The position numbers were made by a program, and so were the translations under genes. A stretch of 24,990 nucleotides of DNA from a virus: positions 1 to 24,990 of IMG/VR virus record IMGVR_UViG_3300021964_000492; one strand, written 5' to 3'. This document shows, piece by piece, positions 13,810 through 21,028 of this stretch; within the stretch, counting starts at the first letter, position 1, and each line of letters starts with the position of its first letter. Under the pieces are notes generated by a model, which ran no database searches, had not been told where the DNA came from, and saw nothing but the letters and a program-made list of their open reading frames with translations.

Positions 13810-13971
13810 ATGAGTTGGGTTAAGAATAGATTATTAGAAAGAACATCTTGGGACGGTATTGTTTGTATCGGAGTCGGTGCAGCATTCATCTTACTTGGAC
13901 CGTTAGCAAAGATTGCGGCATACGGTGCAATTGCGTATGGTGTATGGACTCTTTGGAAGAAGGAGAATTAA
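13810..13971 (+). CDS. Small two-segment membrane protein (53 aa)
   Basis: ATG 13810 has ATAGGAGAATAG upstream, inside the previous gene's end. The product starts MSWVKNRLLERTSWDGIVCI. Two hydrophobic stretches follow, GIVCIGVGAAFILLG and KIAAYGAIAYGVWTLW, separated by a short PLAK turn, and the C-terminus is KKEN. A short hairpin-type membrane protein with charged ends resembles class II holins, but nothing specific identifies it as one. It is in the same run as a DUF1353 protein and the wall hydrolase at 15541. Confidence 0.7.
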   Translation: MSWVKNRLLERTSWDGIVCIGVGAAFILLGPLAKIAAYGAIAYGVWTLWKKEN

Positions 13972-13974
13972 AAT

Positions 13975-14454
13975 ATGTATGAACATAGAGTTAGAGTACG
14001 TGGTGTAGTTAATGGACAAGTCGTAGAAATTGATTTGGATATAGGTTTTGGCATATCTCTAAATTTTCAAACTGTAACTATTGGAAATATAGATACGCCA
14101 AGATGCGATACAGGCGATGAAACAGAAAATGCATTTGGACAAGCATCGAAAAACAGATTGACAGAACTTCTTGGGGGTGTTGCTGACATAATATCAGACG
14201 ACATAACCTTAACAACTAATGCCGATTTTTATGAAATTCTAAAAATCCAAATCAACAATGATGATACACTTTCACAAATAAATTTAGGTCTTGCTAGTGT
14301 AGATTTTATTTTGTCTGATGGTAGAATGGTATCAGAGGTTATGGTGGAAGAGGGATATGCTGTGCCTTATTCTGGTGGTTCTACAGAAGGACTGGCAGAA
14401 TTGCATCTAGCAAATCGTGAAAGATTAATTTCCGAAGGCAAAGTGACCCTATAG
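13975..14454 (+). CDS. Degenerate SNase-like protein, probably inactive (159 aa)
   Basis: It aligns end to end with the next gene (shared MYE-RV, DLGFGI/DIGFGI, IDTP, SDGRMVSEVMVEEGY, N-R-RLISEGKV). The catalytic residues of the staphylococcal nuclease family are lost: the DGD metal motif is NGQ (13-15), Arg35 is Thr35 and Glu43 is Arg43, and the region around the second catalytic arginine has diverged. D40-T41-P42 remains. It is therefore a diverged duplicate that may bind nucleic acid or the partner without cutting. The reading frame is intact, so it is still selected as a protein. GAAGGAG precedes the start. Confidence 0.8.
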   Translation: MYEHRVRVRGVVNGQVVEIDLDIGFGISLNFQTVTIGNIDTPRCDTGDETENAFGQASKNRLTELLGGVADIISDDITLTTNADFYEILKIQINNDDTLSQINLGLASVDFILSDGRMVSEVMVEEGYAVPYSGGSTEGLAELHLANRERLISEGKVTL

Positions 14455-14889
14455 ATGTACGAGTACAGAGTACATGTTTTAAGAGTGGTTGATGGAGATA
14501 CAGTTGATGTCGACATTGATCTCGGTTTCGGTATTTGGTTGCGCAACGAACGTGTGCGGATTATGGGAATTGATACACCTGAGTCCAGAACACGGGACAA
14601 AGTAGAAAAGATATTTGGACTTGCAGCAAAATACAAATTAAAAGAACTTCTTGGTAAGACTGCGATTCTAAAGACTCAGGTCAATAAAGATGGTGAGGAC
14701 ATGAAGGGTAAATTTGGTCGTGTTCTCGGAGACTTTGTTGCACCTGATGGTAGAATGGTAACGGAAATTATGATTGAAGAAGGTTATTGTGTACCGTATT
14801 TTGGTGGTTCCAAAGAAGAACTTATTGAAATGCATATGAAAAATCGTGACAGATTAATTTCAGAAGGAAAAGTAAAACTGGAGAAATAA
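14455..14889 (+). CDS. Thermonuclease (SNase) family nuclease, intact catalytic site (144 aa)
   Basis: All key residues of the staphylococcal nuclease family are visible and fall at nearly the same numbers: D13 and D15 in VVDGDTVD, R35, D40, T41 and E43 in VRIMGIDTPES, and R89 in KFGRVLGD. It has no signal peptide, so it should act in the cytoplasm, cutting host or phage DNA or RNA with calcium. Its ATG directly abuts the stop of the degenerate paralogue, with no spacer; AGGCAAAGTG upstream is a weak ribosome binding site, suggesting coupling. Confidence 0.9.
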   Translation: MYEYRVHVLRVVDGDTVDVDIDLGFGIWLRNERVRIMGIDTPESRTRDKVEKIFGLAAKYKLKELLGKTAILKTQVNKDGEDMKGKFGRVLGDFVAPDGRMVTEIMIEEGYCVPYFGGSKEELIEMHMKNRDRLISEGKVKLEK

Positions 14890-15474
14890 ATGTCAGAACA
14901 AACAGAAATGGAGATTGCGGGAGTAAAGTTCAAAGGTGGAAAAATCTTTGTCGTTTTGACTGCACTCTCAACTCTTGCTGGTGGAGCATGGGCAACTTTC
15001 GAGTTCTATAAAGATTATATGGACATGAGGGAAAAGATTGAAACTTATGTCGCACCAGACTTGTCTGGGTTCGATAAGAAACTTGCAGTTCTACAGGAAG
15101 AGTTAAGTTCCATGTTTGAGGTTGTTAATGTTGAGATGAAGGCACTACGAGAAGAAGTCAGTCTGATGGACCAGAATATGGGTCAGACGGCAGACAGAGT
15201 GTCAGACATCAAGAATGACTTGCGTGACGATTTGGTTCGTATGGAGAAGATTATTGATCAAGTAGAGGATAACGTTAAGGAAACAGAAAATGATGTCCGA
15301 AGCATGATACAGAATGCAGAGGAGCGTTTTGAGAATAAACGTGATGCATTGCAAAATGACTATGATCAAGCAAAAGATCGTCTAACTGTAAATACTGCAC
15401 GTGAATTGAAGGAACTTGAAGATAGATTGAATAAAAGATTACAGAGGGCACTAGACAATCCTTTAGCAAATTAA
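14890..15474 (+). CDS. Membrane-anchored coiled-coil protein (194 aa)
   Basis: The start directly abuts the nuclease stop. One membrane segment lies at about 18-37 (IFVVLTALSTLAGGAWATF). The rest, from about 60 to 185, is a long heptad-rich coiled coil (LAVLQEEL, MEKIIDQVEDNVKETE, ELEDRLNKRL) without prolines. The layout is that of a tethered rod in the host membrane or a virion component. I recognise similar proteins in T4-like marine phages but no function is established. It ends just before the promoter at 15478. Confidence 0.75.
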   Translation: MSEQTEMEIAGVKFKGGKIFVVLTALSTLAGGAWATFEFYKDYMDMREKIETYVAPDLSGFDKKLAVLQEELSSMFEVVNVEMKALREEVSLMDQNMGQTADRVSDIKNDLRDDLVRMEKIIDQVEDNVKETENDVRSMIQNAEERFENKRDALQNDYDQAKDRLTVNTARELKELEDRLNKRLQRALDNPLAN

Positions 15475-15477
15475 TGC

Positions 15478-15506
15478 TTGACATTTAAGTCCATACGTAG
15501 TATAAT
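15478..15506 (+). promoter_or_regulatory. Sigma70-like promoter upstream of the wall hydrolase
   Basis: Perfect TTGACA (15478-15483) and TATAAT (15501-15506) with 17 bp between. The sequence ATGCTTGACATTTA around the -35 is repeated exactly before gp32. Confidence 0.88.
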
Positions 15507-15540
15507 TAAGTCTGATTTTGGATATTGAGAGGTCCAATGT

Positions 15541-16074
15541 ATGATAAGAGTTATACTTGTAGCATTAATGCTTTTGGGGTTTACTACTGTATTTAATCCT
15601 GCAATAAGTCTTGACACCTTTGAAAAAGTAGAGTATACTGACGAAGAAATAACTTGGTTAGCAAAGAACGTTTACTTTGAAGCAAGAAATCAGGGGACGG
15701 CAGGAAGACTTGCCGTTGTCATGGTCACATTGAATCGTGTCTTTGATAATAGGTTTCCAAATAATATCAAACAGGTTGTACTTCAGAGTATAACAAGACC
15801 CTCATGGAAAGATCCCAATAAGAGAATACCAGTTAAACATAAATGTCAGTTCTCTTGGTATTGTGATGGAGAGAAAGATGTTATTGATGATTGGAAAACA
15901 TTTGCAGAAATCAAAAGATTAGTATTCACTTATTTGGAGTTTGGTAGTAGAATTGATATAACTGATGGAGCAACACATTATCATGCTGATTATGTCAACC
16001 CATCTTGGGCAGAAACTAAAACGAAGACGATTGAAATAGAAGATCACATTTTTTACAGATGGGAAAAGATTTAA
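15541..16074 (+). CDS. SleB/CwlJ-type cell wall hydrolase (177 aa)
   Basis: A signal peptide or anchor (MIRVILVALMLLGFTTVF) precedes a Hydrolase_2 (SleB/CwlJ) domain: WLAKNVYFEARNQGTAGRLA with the catalytic-type glutamate in YFEAR, VMVTLNRV, FPNNIKQVV, CQFSWYCDG and GATHYHADYVNPSWA, ending HIFYRW. These enzymes cleave peptidoglycan glycan strands. With an export signal it could act in lysis or in envelope remodelling. It is unusual that a host-type (early) promoter drives it, unless lysis is controlled otherwise. GAGAGG lies upstream of ATG 15541. Confidence 0.88.
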   Translation: MIRVILVALMLLGFTTVFNPAISLDTFEKVEYTDEEITWLAKNVYFEARNQGTAGRLAVVMVTLNRVFDNRFPNNIKQVVLQSITRPSWKDPNKRIPVKHKCQFSWYCDGEKDVIDDWKTFAEIKRLVFTYLEFGSRIDITDGATHYHADYVNPSWAETKTKTIEIEDHIFYRWEKI

Positions 16075-16075
16075 T

Positions 16076-16297
16076 ATGCTTAATATAATGACTTCACAGA
16101 AATTTTCTCTTTTAATAGAAGAGACGGTAAAAGAAAAGAAACTATCATATATGGATGCCATCGTGTGGTGGTGTGAGAAAAACGAAATGGAAATAGAAGT
16201 TGCAGCAAAACTCTGTAATGGTGTGATCAAAGAGAAGTTGAGATACGAAGCAGAAGAATTAAATTATCTAGAAAAATCAGCAAGATTACCGATCTGA
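16076..16297 (+). CDS. 33: gp33-like late transcription coactivator (73 aa)
   Basis: It is short, helical and acidic, with FSLLIEETVKEKKLSYMDAI, then VWWCEKNEMEIEVAAKLCNG and EKLRYEAEELNYL, ending in RLPI. This matches my memory of gp33 in T4-like marine phages, and its position directly before gp59 and gp32 repeats the T4 order 33-59-32. gp33 links the sliding clamp gp45 to RNA polymerase and enables gp55-dependent transcription from TATAAATA promoters, which are seen in this window. ATG 16088 (MTSQKFS) is an alternative start. GGGAAAAG precedes 16076. Confidence 0.75.
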   Translation: MLNIMTSQKFSLLIEETVKEKKLSYMDAIVWWCEKNEMEIEVAAKLCNGVIKEKLRYEAEELNYLEKSARLPI

Positions 16298-16346
16298 TTA
16301 ATGGTTTTACTTAGTGCAATATTGGCACTACTACAATAAATATTCC

Positions 16347-16370
16347 GTAACACAAAAGTTACACTTTTTT
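16347..16370 (+). terminator. Weak terminator-like hairpin before pqqA
   Basis: GTAAC (16347-16351) pairs with GTTAC (16358-16362) around a 6-base loop; ACTTTTTT follows. The stem is short, so it could equally be part of the pqqA leader. An AATAAATA at 16335-16342, one base off the late consensus, precedes it. Confidence 0.4.
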
Positions 16371-16389
16371 ATTTTGAAGGAGAACACAT

Positions 16390-16461
16390 ATGTGGACAAA
16401 ACCAGAGTATACTGAAATGCGATTTGGATTTGAAGTAACGATGTACATCGCAAACAAGTAA
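16390..16461 (+). CDS. pqqA: PqqA-like PQQ precursor peptide (23 aa)
   Basis: The frame has a strong AAGGAGAA ribosome binding site 6 bases before ATG 16390. The peptide starts MWTKPEYTEMRFGF and ends EVTMYIANK. PqqA is a ribosomal precursor whose Glu and Tyr are cross-linked by PqqE and become pyrroloquinoline quinone. Here the length is 23 residues as in Klebsiella PqqA, and W2, K4, P5, R11, G13, E15, V16, T17 and Y19 fall at the same positions, including the reacting E15 and Y19. No other pqq gene is in the window, so host enzymes would be needed. It lies alone between gp33 and gp59 with its own terminator. Confidence 0.88.
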   Translation: MWTKPEYTEMRFGFEVTMYIANK

Positions 16462-16473
16462 GTAGCAAACTAG

Positions 16474-16497
16474 ATGCCCCTTAATTGGGGCATTTCT
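16474..16497 (+). terminator. Terminator after pqqA
   Basis: ATGCCCC (16474-16480) pairs with GGGGCAT (16487-16493) around TTAATT, followed by TTTCT (the stem's last T joins the tract). It isolates pqqA from gp59. Confidence 0.75.
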
Positions 16498-16513
16498 ATC
16501 AGGTGATTATATT

Positions 16514-17131
16514 ATGAATGGATTTGAATATTATAAAATATGGAATGCAATATCATCCCATTTCAACAAGTCTTCCTATGACTATTTTAAATACAACGGA
16601 ATCATCAAAGTTTCCAAATCATCTTACGAATCAAGAAGAGACAGATATTTCTTCGAGAAAGCATCCAAGAAATATAATTCAGAAGAATTCAAAAAATTTC
16701 TTGTGGCAAGTCTCTCGGATCCCTACATAGAAAGTAACTGGATTGGTCAGTTACTCTCAGCAAAGAATGAGATAATTTTTAAAAAATGGAAAAAAAGAAT
16801 TGAGTCATTAACATATAATTTTAAGGAGGAGATTAACAAAATAATAGATGCTGAGTCGGACTTCGACTCACTGTTTGCATTTAAAGATGGGAAACACCCA
16901 CTTTTATTTCGTTTGTATAGTAGAAAAAAAGTTTCACTTGAAACTCTTGTGATTTTAGATCAGTTGGTGAACTATACATTATTGTGGGAAAAGAAAGATG
17001 ATATTGTTATCAATGACATCGTATACATAATAAAGAAGTATAGTCCATTCTTCTGGCAATTCACTGGAGCATCGGTGGATAAACTTAGAAACATAGTGTT
17101 GGAGGAATACAAAAATGGAACCAGTTACTAA
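16514..17131 (+). CDS. 59: gp59-like helicase loader (205 aa)
   Basis: The product resembles T4 gp59 in length and pattern: an N-terminal HMG-like part with DYFKYNGIIKVSKSSYESRR followed by DRYFFEKASKKY, matching T4's KYN...RRDKYFFQKLSEKY, then ANW/ESNWIG, FKFEE/YNFKEEI and SFETFILLD/SLETLVILD blocks. gp59 loads the gp41 helicase on forks coated by gp32. Position between gp33 and gp32 fits. The promoter is not obvious; it may be read through from upstream. The end overlaps the next small gene. Confidence 0.9.
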   Translation: MNGFEYYKIWNAISSHFNKSSYDYFKYNGIIKVSKSSYESRRDRYFFEKASKKYNSEEFKKFLVASLSDPYIESNWIGQLLSAKNEIIFKKWKKRIESLTYNFKEEINKIIDAESDFDSLFAFKDGKHPLLFRLYSRKKVSLETLVILDQLVNYTLLWEKKDDIVINDIVYIIKKYSPFFWQFTGASVDKLRNIVLEEYKNGTSY

Positions 17132-17267
17132 CACAAACATTGTTGAATTGGAAAAACAACTTTGCTCTCTTATGAAAGAAAACAAAGATTTAAAGAAGAG
17201 GGTTAAAGAGTTGGAAGTTAATCTATCATACGTAATTGCGCAACCCACGTTAGGAGTTAAAACTTAA
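17115..17267 (+). CDS. Small leucine-zipper-like protein (50 aa)
   Basis: ATG 17115 lies in the end of gp59 (17-base overlap) with GGAGGAA upstream. The product starts MEPVTNTNIVELEKQLCSLM and has a heptad pattern L-x6-L-x6-L (VELEKQLCSLMKENKDLKKR), so it is a short dimeric coiled coil. No family is recognised. The strong ribosome binding site and overlap support it as a gene. Its location suggests a link to replication genes, but this is inference. Confidence 0.65.
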   Translation: MEPVTNTNIVELEKQLCSLMKENKDLKKRVKELEVNLSYVIAQPTLGVKT

Positions 17268-17315
17268 AAGCATCAAAAGGTAGCACCTCCATCCAAATGA
17301 AAGAGAGGTAGTACA

Positions 17316-17633
17316 ATGATGGTAAAAATATTTGCTGTAATGCTATTGGGAATTAGCACAGTAAAAGCAGAAAAAAGGATCCATATAGAAGATATGGCAC
17401 AACCAGAACAGTGTGTTTATGCTGCAAAGTTAGGTGCTGCTGCTTCGTGGATAAGGTTACAAAAGTTAGCAACCAGTTGTGACACCATCAAGTATATTTG
17501 GCATGGAGATGAAACCGAATTTGAAATAGATTTTATCAAGAGAGTCGGGTGTAATGGATTTATGATGAATTTAGATCCCATGAAAACGGGTGACTCGATA
17601 TACAAACAATGCATGGAGGAAAGGAGAATTTAA
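17316..17633 (+). CDS. Small exported cysteine protein (105 aa)
   Basis: Residues 1-18 (MMVKIFAVMLLGISTVKA) form a signal peptide. The mature part has four cysteines (EQCVY, TSCDT, VGCNG, KQCME), suggesting two disulfides in the periplasm. No family is recognised. GAGAGG precedes ATG 17316, and an upstream ACCTC (17285-17289) can pair with GAGGT (17305-17309), partly hiding that ribosome binding site. It lies between replication genes, which is unusual for an exported protein. Confidence 0.72.
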   Translation: MMVKIFAVMLLGISTVKAEKRIHIEDMAQPEQCVYAAKLGAAASWIRLQKLATSCDTIKYIWHGDETEFEIDFIKRVGCNGFMMNLDPMKTGDSIYKQCMEERRI

Positions 17634-17651
17634 AAAAACTAAATAAAATGC

Positions 17652-17680
17652 TTGACATTTACTACAACATGGTATACAAT
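17652..17680 (+). promoter_or_regulatory. Sigma70-like promoter of gp32
   Basis: TTGACA (17652-17657), 17 bp, TACAAT (17675-17680). The -35 region ATGCTTGACATTTA is identical to that before the wall hydrolase at 15478. It lies 63 bp upstream of gp32. Confidence 0.85.
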
Positions 17681-17743
17681 ACATACACTATATGATGAAA
17701 CATGTGGACAAACTAAAATACAATTAATACGGAGAATACAAAT

Positions 17744-18655
17744 ATGGCAAATTCATTTGCAAATCTAAAGAAGTCACGCAATGACTCTCTTAACAAACTT
17801 CTAGCAGAGTCTAAGAAACTCAACGAAGGCAGTACACAATCTTCTTCAAATGAGGATAATCGGTTCTGGCAACCTCAAGTAGACAAAGCAGGTAACGGTT
17901 ATGCTGTTATTCGTTTTATGTCAGAACCCCCAAACGAAGATCTCCCCTACGTAAGAACTTTCAGTCACGGATTCCAAGGAAATGGTGGTTGGTACATTGA
18001 AAACTGTCCAACAACAATTGGTGGGGATTGTCCTGTCTGTAAACACAACAACGAATTGTGGAACTCAGGAATTGAAGCAAACAAAGAAATTGTTCGTAAG
18101 CAGAAACGTCGTCTGTCTTACATTTCTAATATCATGGTTATTAAGGATCCTGCTAATCCTGAAAACGAAGGTAAAGTCTTCTTATACAAGTATGGTAAGA
18201 AAATTTGGGATAAACTAAACGACATGATGAATCCAGAGTTTGAGGATGAAGTAGCAAGAAGTCCATTTTGTTTTTGGGGTGGAGCAGACTTCAAACTGAA
18301 GATTCGTAAAGTAGAAGGATATCGTAACTACGATAAATCAGAGTTCGATTCACCATCAGAGTTATTTGATGGCGATAACGAAAAACTGGAAGCAGTCTAT
18401 AACGAATTGCATTCGCTCAGTGAGTTCGTTGACCCTTCACAGTTTAAGTCTACTGCAGATTTGACTGCTAGACTTGACAGAGCACTTGGTAATGCCAAAC
18501 CTACTCCACGTGCGGCAACACCTATGATGGAAGATAATGTTGTGGAAATGCCTACTGGAAAAGAAGCATCTGCACCTGTGCAGAAATCTGCTCCAAGTAC
18601 GGCAGAAGATGATGATGATTTATCTTTCTTCGAGAAGTTGGCAAACGAGGAGTAG
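17744..18655 (+). CDS. 32: gp32-like single-stranded DNA-binding protein (303 aa)
   Basis: The three gp32 parts are visible. The N-terminal B domain is basic (FANLKKSRNDSLNKLL) for cooperativity. The core has the zinc site H75, C88, C96, C99 in FSHGF, ENCP and CPVCK, as H64-C77-C87-C90 in T4, and the blocks FWQPQVDKAGNGYAVIRFM and WGGADFKLKI. The acidic C-terminal tail (AEDDDDLSFFEKLANEE) contacts partner replication proteins. It coats ssDNA in replication, recombination and repair and works with gp59. Its length matches T4 (301). It has its own promoter and a strong terminator. ACGGAG precedes the start. Confidence 0.95.
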   Translation: MANSFANLKKSRNDSLNKLLAESKKLNEGSTQSSSNEDNRFWQPQVDKAGNGYAVIRFMSEPPNEDLPYVRTFSHGFQGNGGWYIENCPTTIGGDCPVCKHNNELWNSGIEANKEIVRKQKRRLSYISNIMVIKDPANPENEGKVFLYKYGKKIWDKLNDMMNPEFEDEVARSPFCFWGGADFKLKIRKVEGYRNYDKSEFDSPSELFDGDNEKLEAVYNELHSLSEFVDPSQFKSTADLTARLDRALGNAKPTPRAATPMMEDNVVEMPTGKEASAPVQKSAPSTAEDDDDLSFFEKLANEE

Positions 18656-18684
18656 CACTCCTTTTCTGTAACTACCAAGTATTT

Positions 18685-18712
18685 GGGGGAGCATTTGCTC
18701 CCCCTCTTTTTA
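18685..18712 (+). terminator. Strong terminator between convergent gp32 and tail operon
   Basis: GGGGGAGC (18685-18692) pairs with GCTCCCCC (18697-18704) around ATTT, followed by TCTTTTTA. On the minus strand the same stem is followed by a weaker AAATAC, so it chiefly stops gp32 transcription, but it sits just after the end of the minus-strand operon as well. Confidence 0.88.
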
Positions 18713-20680
18713 TGGACCGTATACTGCGTTTATGACTTCTGTTTGAATTGGAGACAATCTCTGTTTTGCTGAATTTGCTGGCATGACAACAGTACTACTG
18801 TTGGTGTTAGTTACCGAACTGCTTGCATTTACTGGCGAAACAGTCACAATATTACCAAATGAATCATATGATTGTCGTGATGCTCTGTCAACCAGTGCAC
18901 CATTCATAGGAACTCCTGCGGTGACACTACCAGAAGGAATTTTTACTCCAAACAGATTTGCCAATCCAGTCTTCAAATTATCACCAAAGTTAAATGGTCC
19001 ACCAAAATTTAATTTTTCCCATAGTGGAGATGTTGCAATTCTTTCCCCTAATCCTTTAAATGGATTTTCAAAATCTGGTATTTTAAATTCTGGCAATTCA
19101 AATGATGGTAGCGAATCCTTAAACTTTTGGAGATCTAGATTTAACAATCCACCGAAGATATCTCCAGTGTCCGAATCATAGAACCATTTTAGGATTGATG
19201 TTATCTTCTCGCCCAAATAACCTAGTGGATCGAAATTTTCTGGTATCAGTGACTTCAACCACCGACCAATGCTCTGTACACCCCCAAGTACACCATCCCA
19301 TAAGTCTTGTATTGCTTGCTCTGGATTTTCAAATAGGGTGCCAAACCATTCAATGGTCTTTTCTCCCATATCCCAAACGGTATTTAAAAGTTTTATGAAT
19401 TGATCTTTGAATGAGAAACTGTCTAACCATTTTTCTACATTCTTAAAATTAAGTTTACCCATAACCCAAGATATGAGAGACTTCAACAGATCTAATGGTG
19501 CACCAAAGAAGTCTCCAATTGCAGTGGTGAAGAATGCTTGTGCTTTGTCTCCAAACGTTCCCTCGGTATTAAACGCTGCAACTAATCCTTGGAACACAGA
19601 CATTATTGCACCAACAATCTGACCGATAATCGGAATTTTTCTTAGTGCACTACCTAATCTAGCAAGTGCACGTGCAACAAATCCTGGACCTTTTGTTGCT
19701 GCCTTTGCTCCCGCACCTGCTTCTTCACTAAATCCTAACCAAGTTTTTATTCTACCGAAGATCGAACGCATGGATTCAATGACGTTATCAATTACTGTGC
19801 CACCCCAATTACGAACAGCAATCCATTTCTTTCTAGTTTCTTTCAACCATTTCGGAGTAGTTACGACTGGTTTTCCGTCTACACCAAGTCCAATTGCTCG
19901 ATAGAATCTACTACGAAGGTTAGCAAATCTTTCTCCAATTGCTGCGGATATCGTCAATCCCCCCGGACCACGAAGAGTTTCTGCTAGTTTACCAGTGACT
20001 CTCGTTTTTCCTGTTCCTTGTGGATCTATACCGAATACTCGTAGTGTCCGATCCCTTACCCCCTTAAACCAATCTCCGATAAGTTGAGTTGCTGGGACTC
20101 GTCTTTGTTGTTGTGCTTGTCTTCTTGTTCTTTGAGTTTCTTCTTGTACTCGTCGAGTTCTTCGTTTATTTTCTTCTTCTATCTTCTGTTTTGCTTTAGC
20201 ACTTGACTTTTCAGTTTTGAACAAATCATCCATCATTCCGCTAACTGCGGTGCTAACTCTTCTTGCTGCTCTTACTGATGTACGTCCTGCCGATTGACCT
20301 GCTTTCAGTTCCCAACCACGGAAACCCATTTCGGTTGCCTTGTCTGCAGCAAGGAGTGCAGCAGATATGCCAACGAGTTTCAGAAGATCCTCTAAAGTCT
20401 TGTTAATAACTGGAGAACCTTTATCTTTACCTTTTGCTACATCATCTTTCTTTCTCGCATCTTCTCTCATTTTTTCAAGAAGTGCAAAATTGTCACGAAC
20501 ACCCTGTTGCATCATCTTTTCGTTTAGACTGAACAACTTATCTAAAGTGTTCGCCATACGATCAAATGAACTCTGGAGTTTAGTGAACCCCTTTACGAAT
20601 GACGCATCAATTTTTTTAAACCCACTCTTATTAGCGGATTGCAACTCTTCTAATGCGTTTAATACTGGTAAGTCTGCCAT
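18710..20680 (-). CDS. Putative tail tape measure protein (656 aa)
   Basis: The N-terminus (ALEELQSANKSGFKKIDASF and onward) is a long helical segment with repeated F-x-K/L spacing. A basic Arg/Gln-rich region follows (about 165-200). A membrane-like hydrophobic stretch lies near the middle (LRKIPIIGQIVGAIMSVFQG), then tryptophan-rich helices (WLDSF, WFGTLF, WLKSLI) and a Ser/Val/Asn-rich C-terminus. Helical length, a central hydrophobic segment and position at the end of a tail operon fit a tape measure or T4 gp29-like hub protein. I recognise no exact family, so this is a position-based call. It is the last gene of the operon. Confidence 0.55.
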   Translation of the reverse strand: MADLPVLNALEELQSANKSGFKKIDASFVKGFTKLQSSFDRMANTLDKLFSLNEKMMQQGVRDNFALLEKMREDARKKDDVAKGKDKGSPVINKTLEDLLKLVGISAALLAADKATEMGFRGWELKAGQSAGRTSVRAARRVSTAVSGMMDDLFKTEKSSAKAKQKIEEENKRRTRRVQEETQRTRRQAQQQRRVPATQLIGDWFKGVRDRTLRVFGIDPQGTGKTRVTGKLAETLRGPGGLTISAAIGERFANLRSRFYRAIGLGVDGKPVVTTPKWLKETRKKWIAVRNWGGTVIDNVIESMRSIFGRIKTWLGFSEEAGAGAKAATKGPGFVARALARLGSALRKIPIIGQIVGAIMSVFQGLVAAFNTEGTFGDKAQAFFTTAIGDFFGAPLDLLKSLISWVMGKLNFKNVEKWLDSFSFKDQFIKLLNTVWDMGEKTIEWFGTLFENPEQAIQDLWDGVLGGVQSIGRWLKSLIPENFDPLGYLGEKITSILKWFYDSDTGDIFGGLLNLDLQKFKDSLPSFELPEFKIPDFENPFKGLGERIATSPLWEKLNFGGPFNFGDNLKTGLANLFGVKIPSGSVTAGVPMNGALVDRASRQSYDSFGNIVTVSPVNASSSVTNTNSSTVVMPANSAKQRLSPIQTEVINAVYGP

Positions 20681-21025
20681 TTAATTTGCTTTTCTTATCT
20701 TGTTATAAATTACGGCAATTAACATTGCACCGATTCCTGTTACTACTGCTTCTGTCCATGCCACACCAAAGTGAGAAGGATGAATAGCAATATCAGCAAC
20801 CATTGTAAAAATACCTGTCAACCAAATATATGCGATATTCTTTTGATTTTCAGCAAAATCAAACAATGAGGCAACCACAATTGCTAGACCAGTAAAGAGT
20901 CCAGTTTGTGATGCCACCATTGCATGATTGAAAGTAAATACTGTCAGGTCACCTTGTACCATACAGATTCCACAAGCAGTGAATGCTTGTGAAAACTTTT
21001 CGAAGAATAATTTTAATTTACGCAT
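20681..21025 (-). CDS. Multi-pass membrane protein (114 aa)
   Basis: About three to four hydrophobic segments are visible: residues 15-24 with CGICMVQG, ASQTGLFTGLAIVVASLF, IAYIWLTGIFTMVADIAI and AVVTGIGAMLIAVIYN. The N-terminus is basic (MRKLKLFFEK) and the C-terminus KIRKAN. It directly abuts the tape-measure gene (stop at 20681, next start 20680). A holin or an ejection-pore component are possible roles; nothing decides between them. It is co-transcribed with tail genes. Confidence 0.7.
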   Translation of the reverse strand: MRKLKLFFEKFSQAFTACGICMVQGDLTVFTFNHAMVASQTGLFTGLAIVVASLFDFAENQKNIAYIWLTGIFTMVADIAIHPSHFGVAWTEAVVTGIGAMLIAVIYNKIRKAN

Positions 21026-21028
21026 AAC

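Noticed and set aside
16301-16339. 12-codon frame MVLLSAILALLQ between gp33 and pqqA
   Set aside because: Too short and without a ribosome binding site; may be leader sequence.
18783-19181. Plus-strand open frame of 132 codons inside the tape-measure gene
   Set aside because: Antisense to a long, well-supported gene, with no ribosome binding site or coding character.
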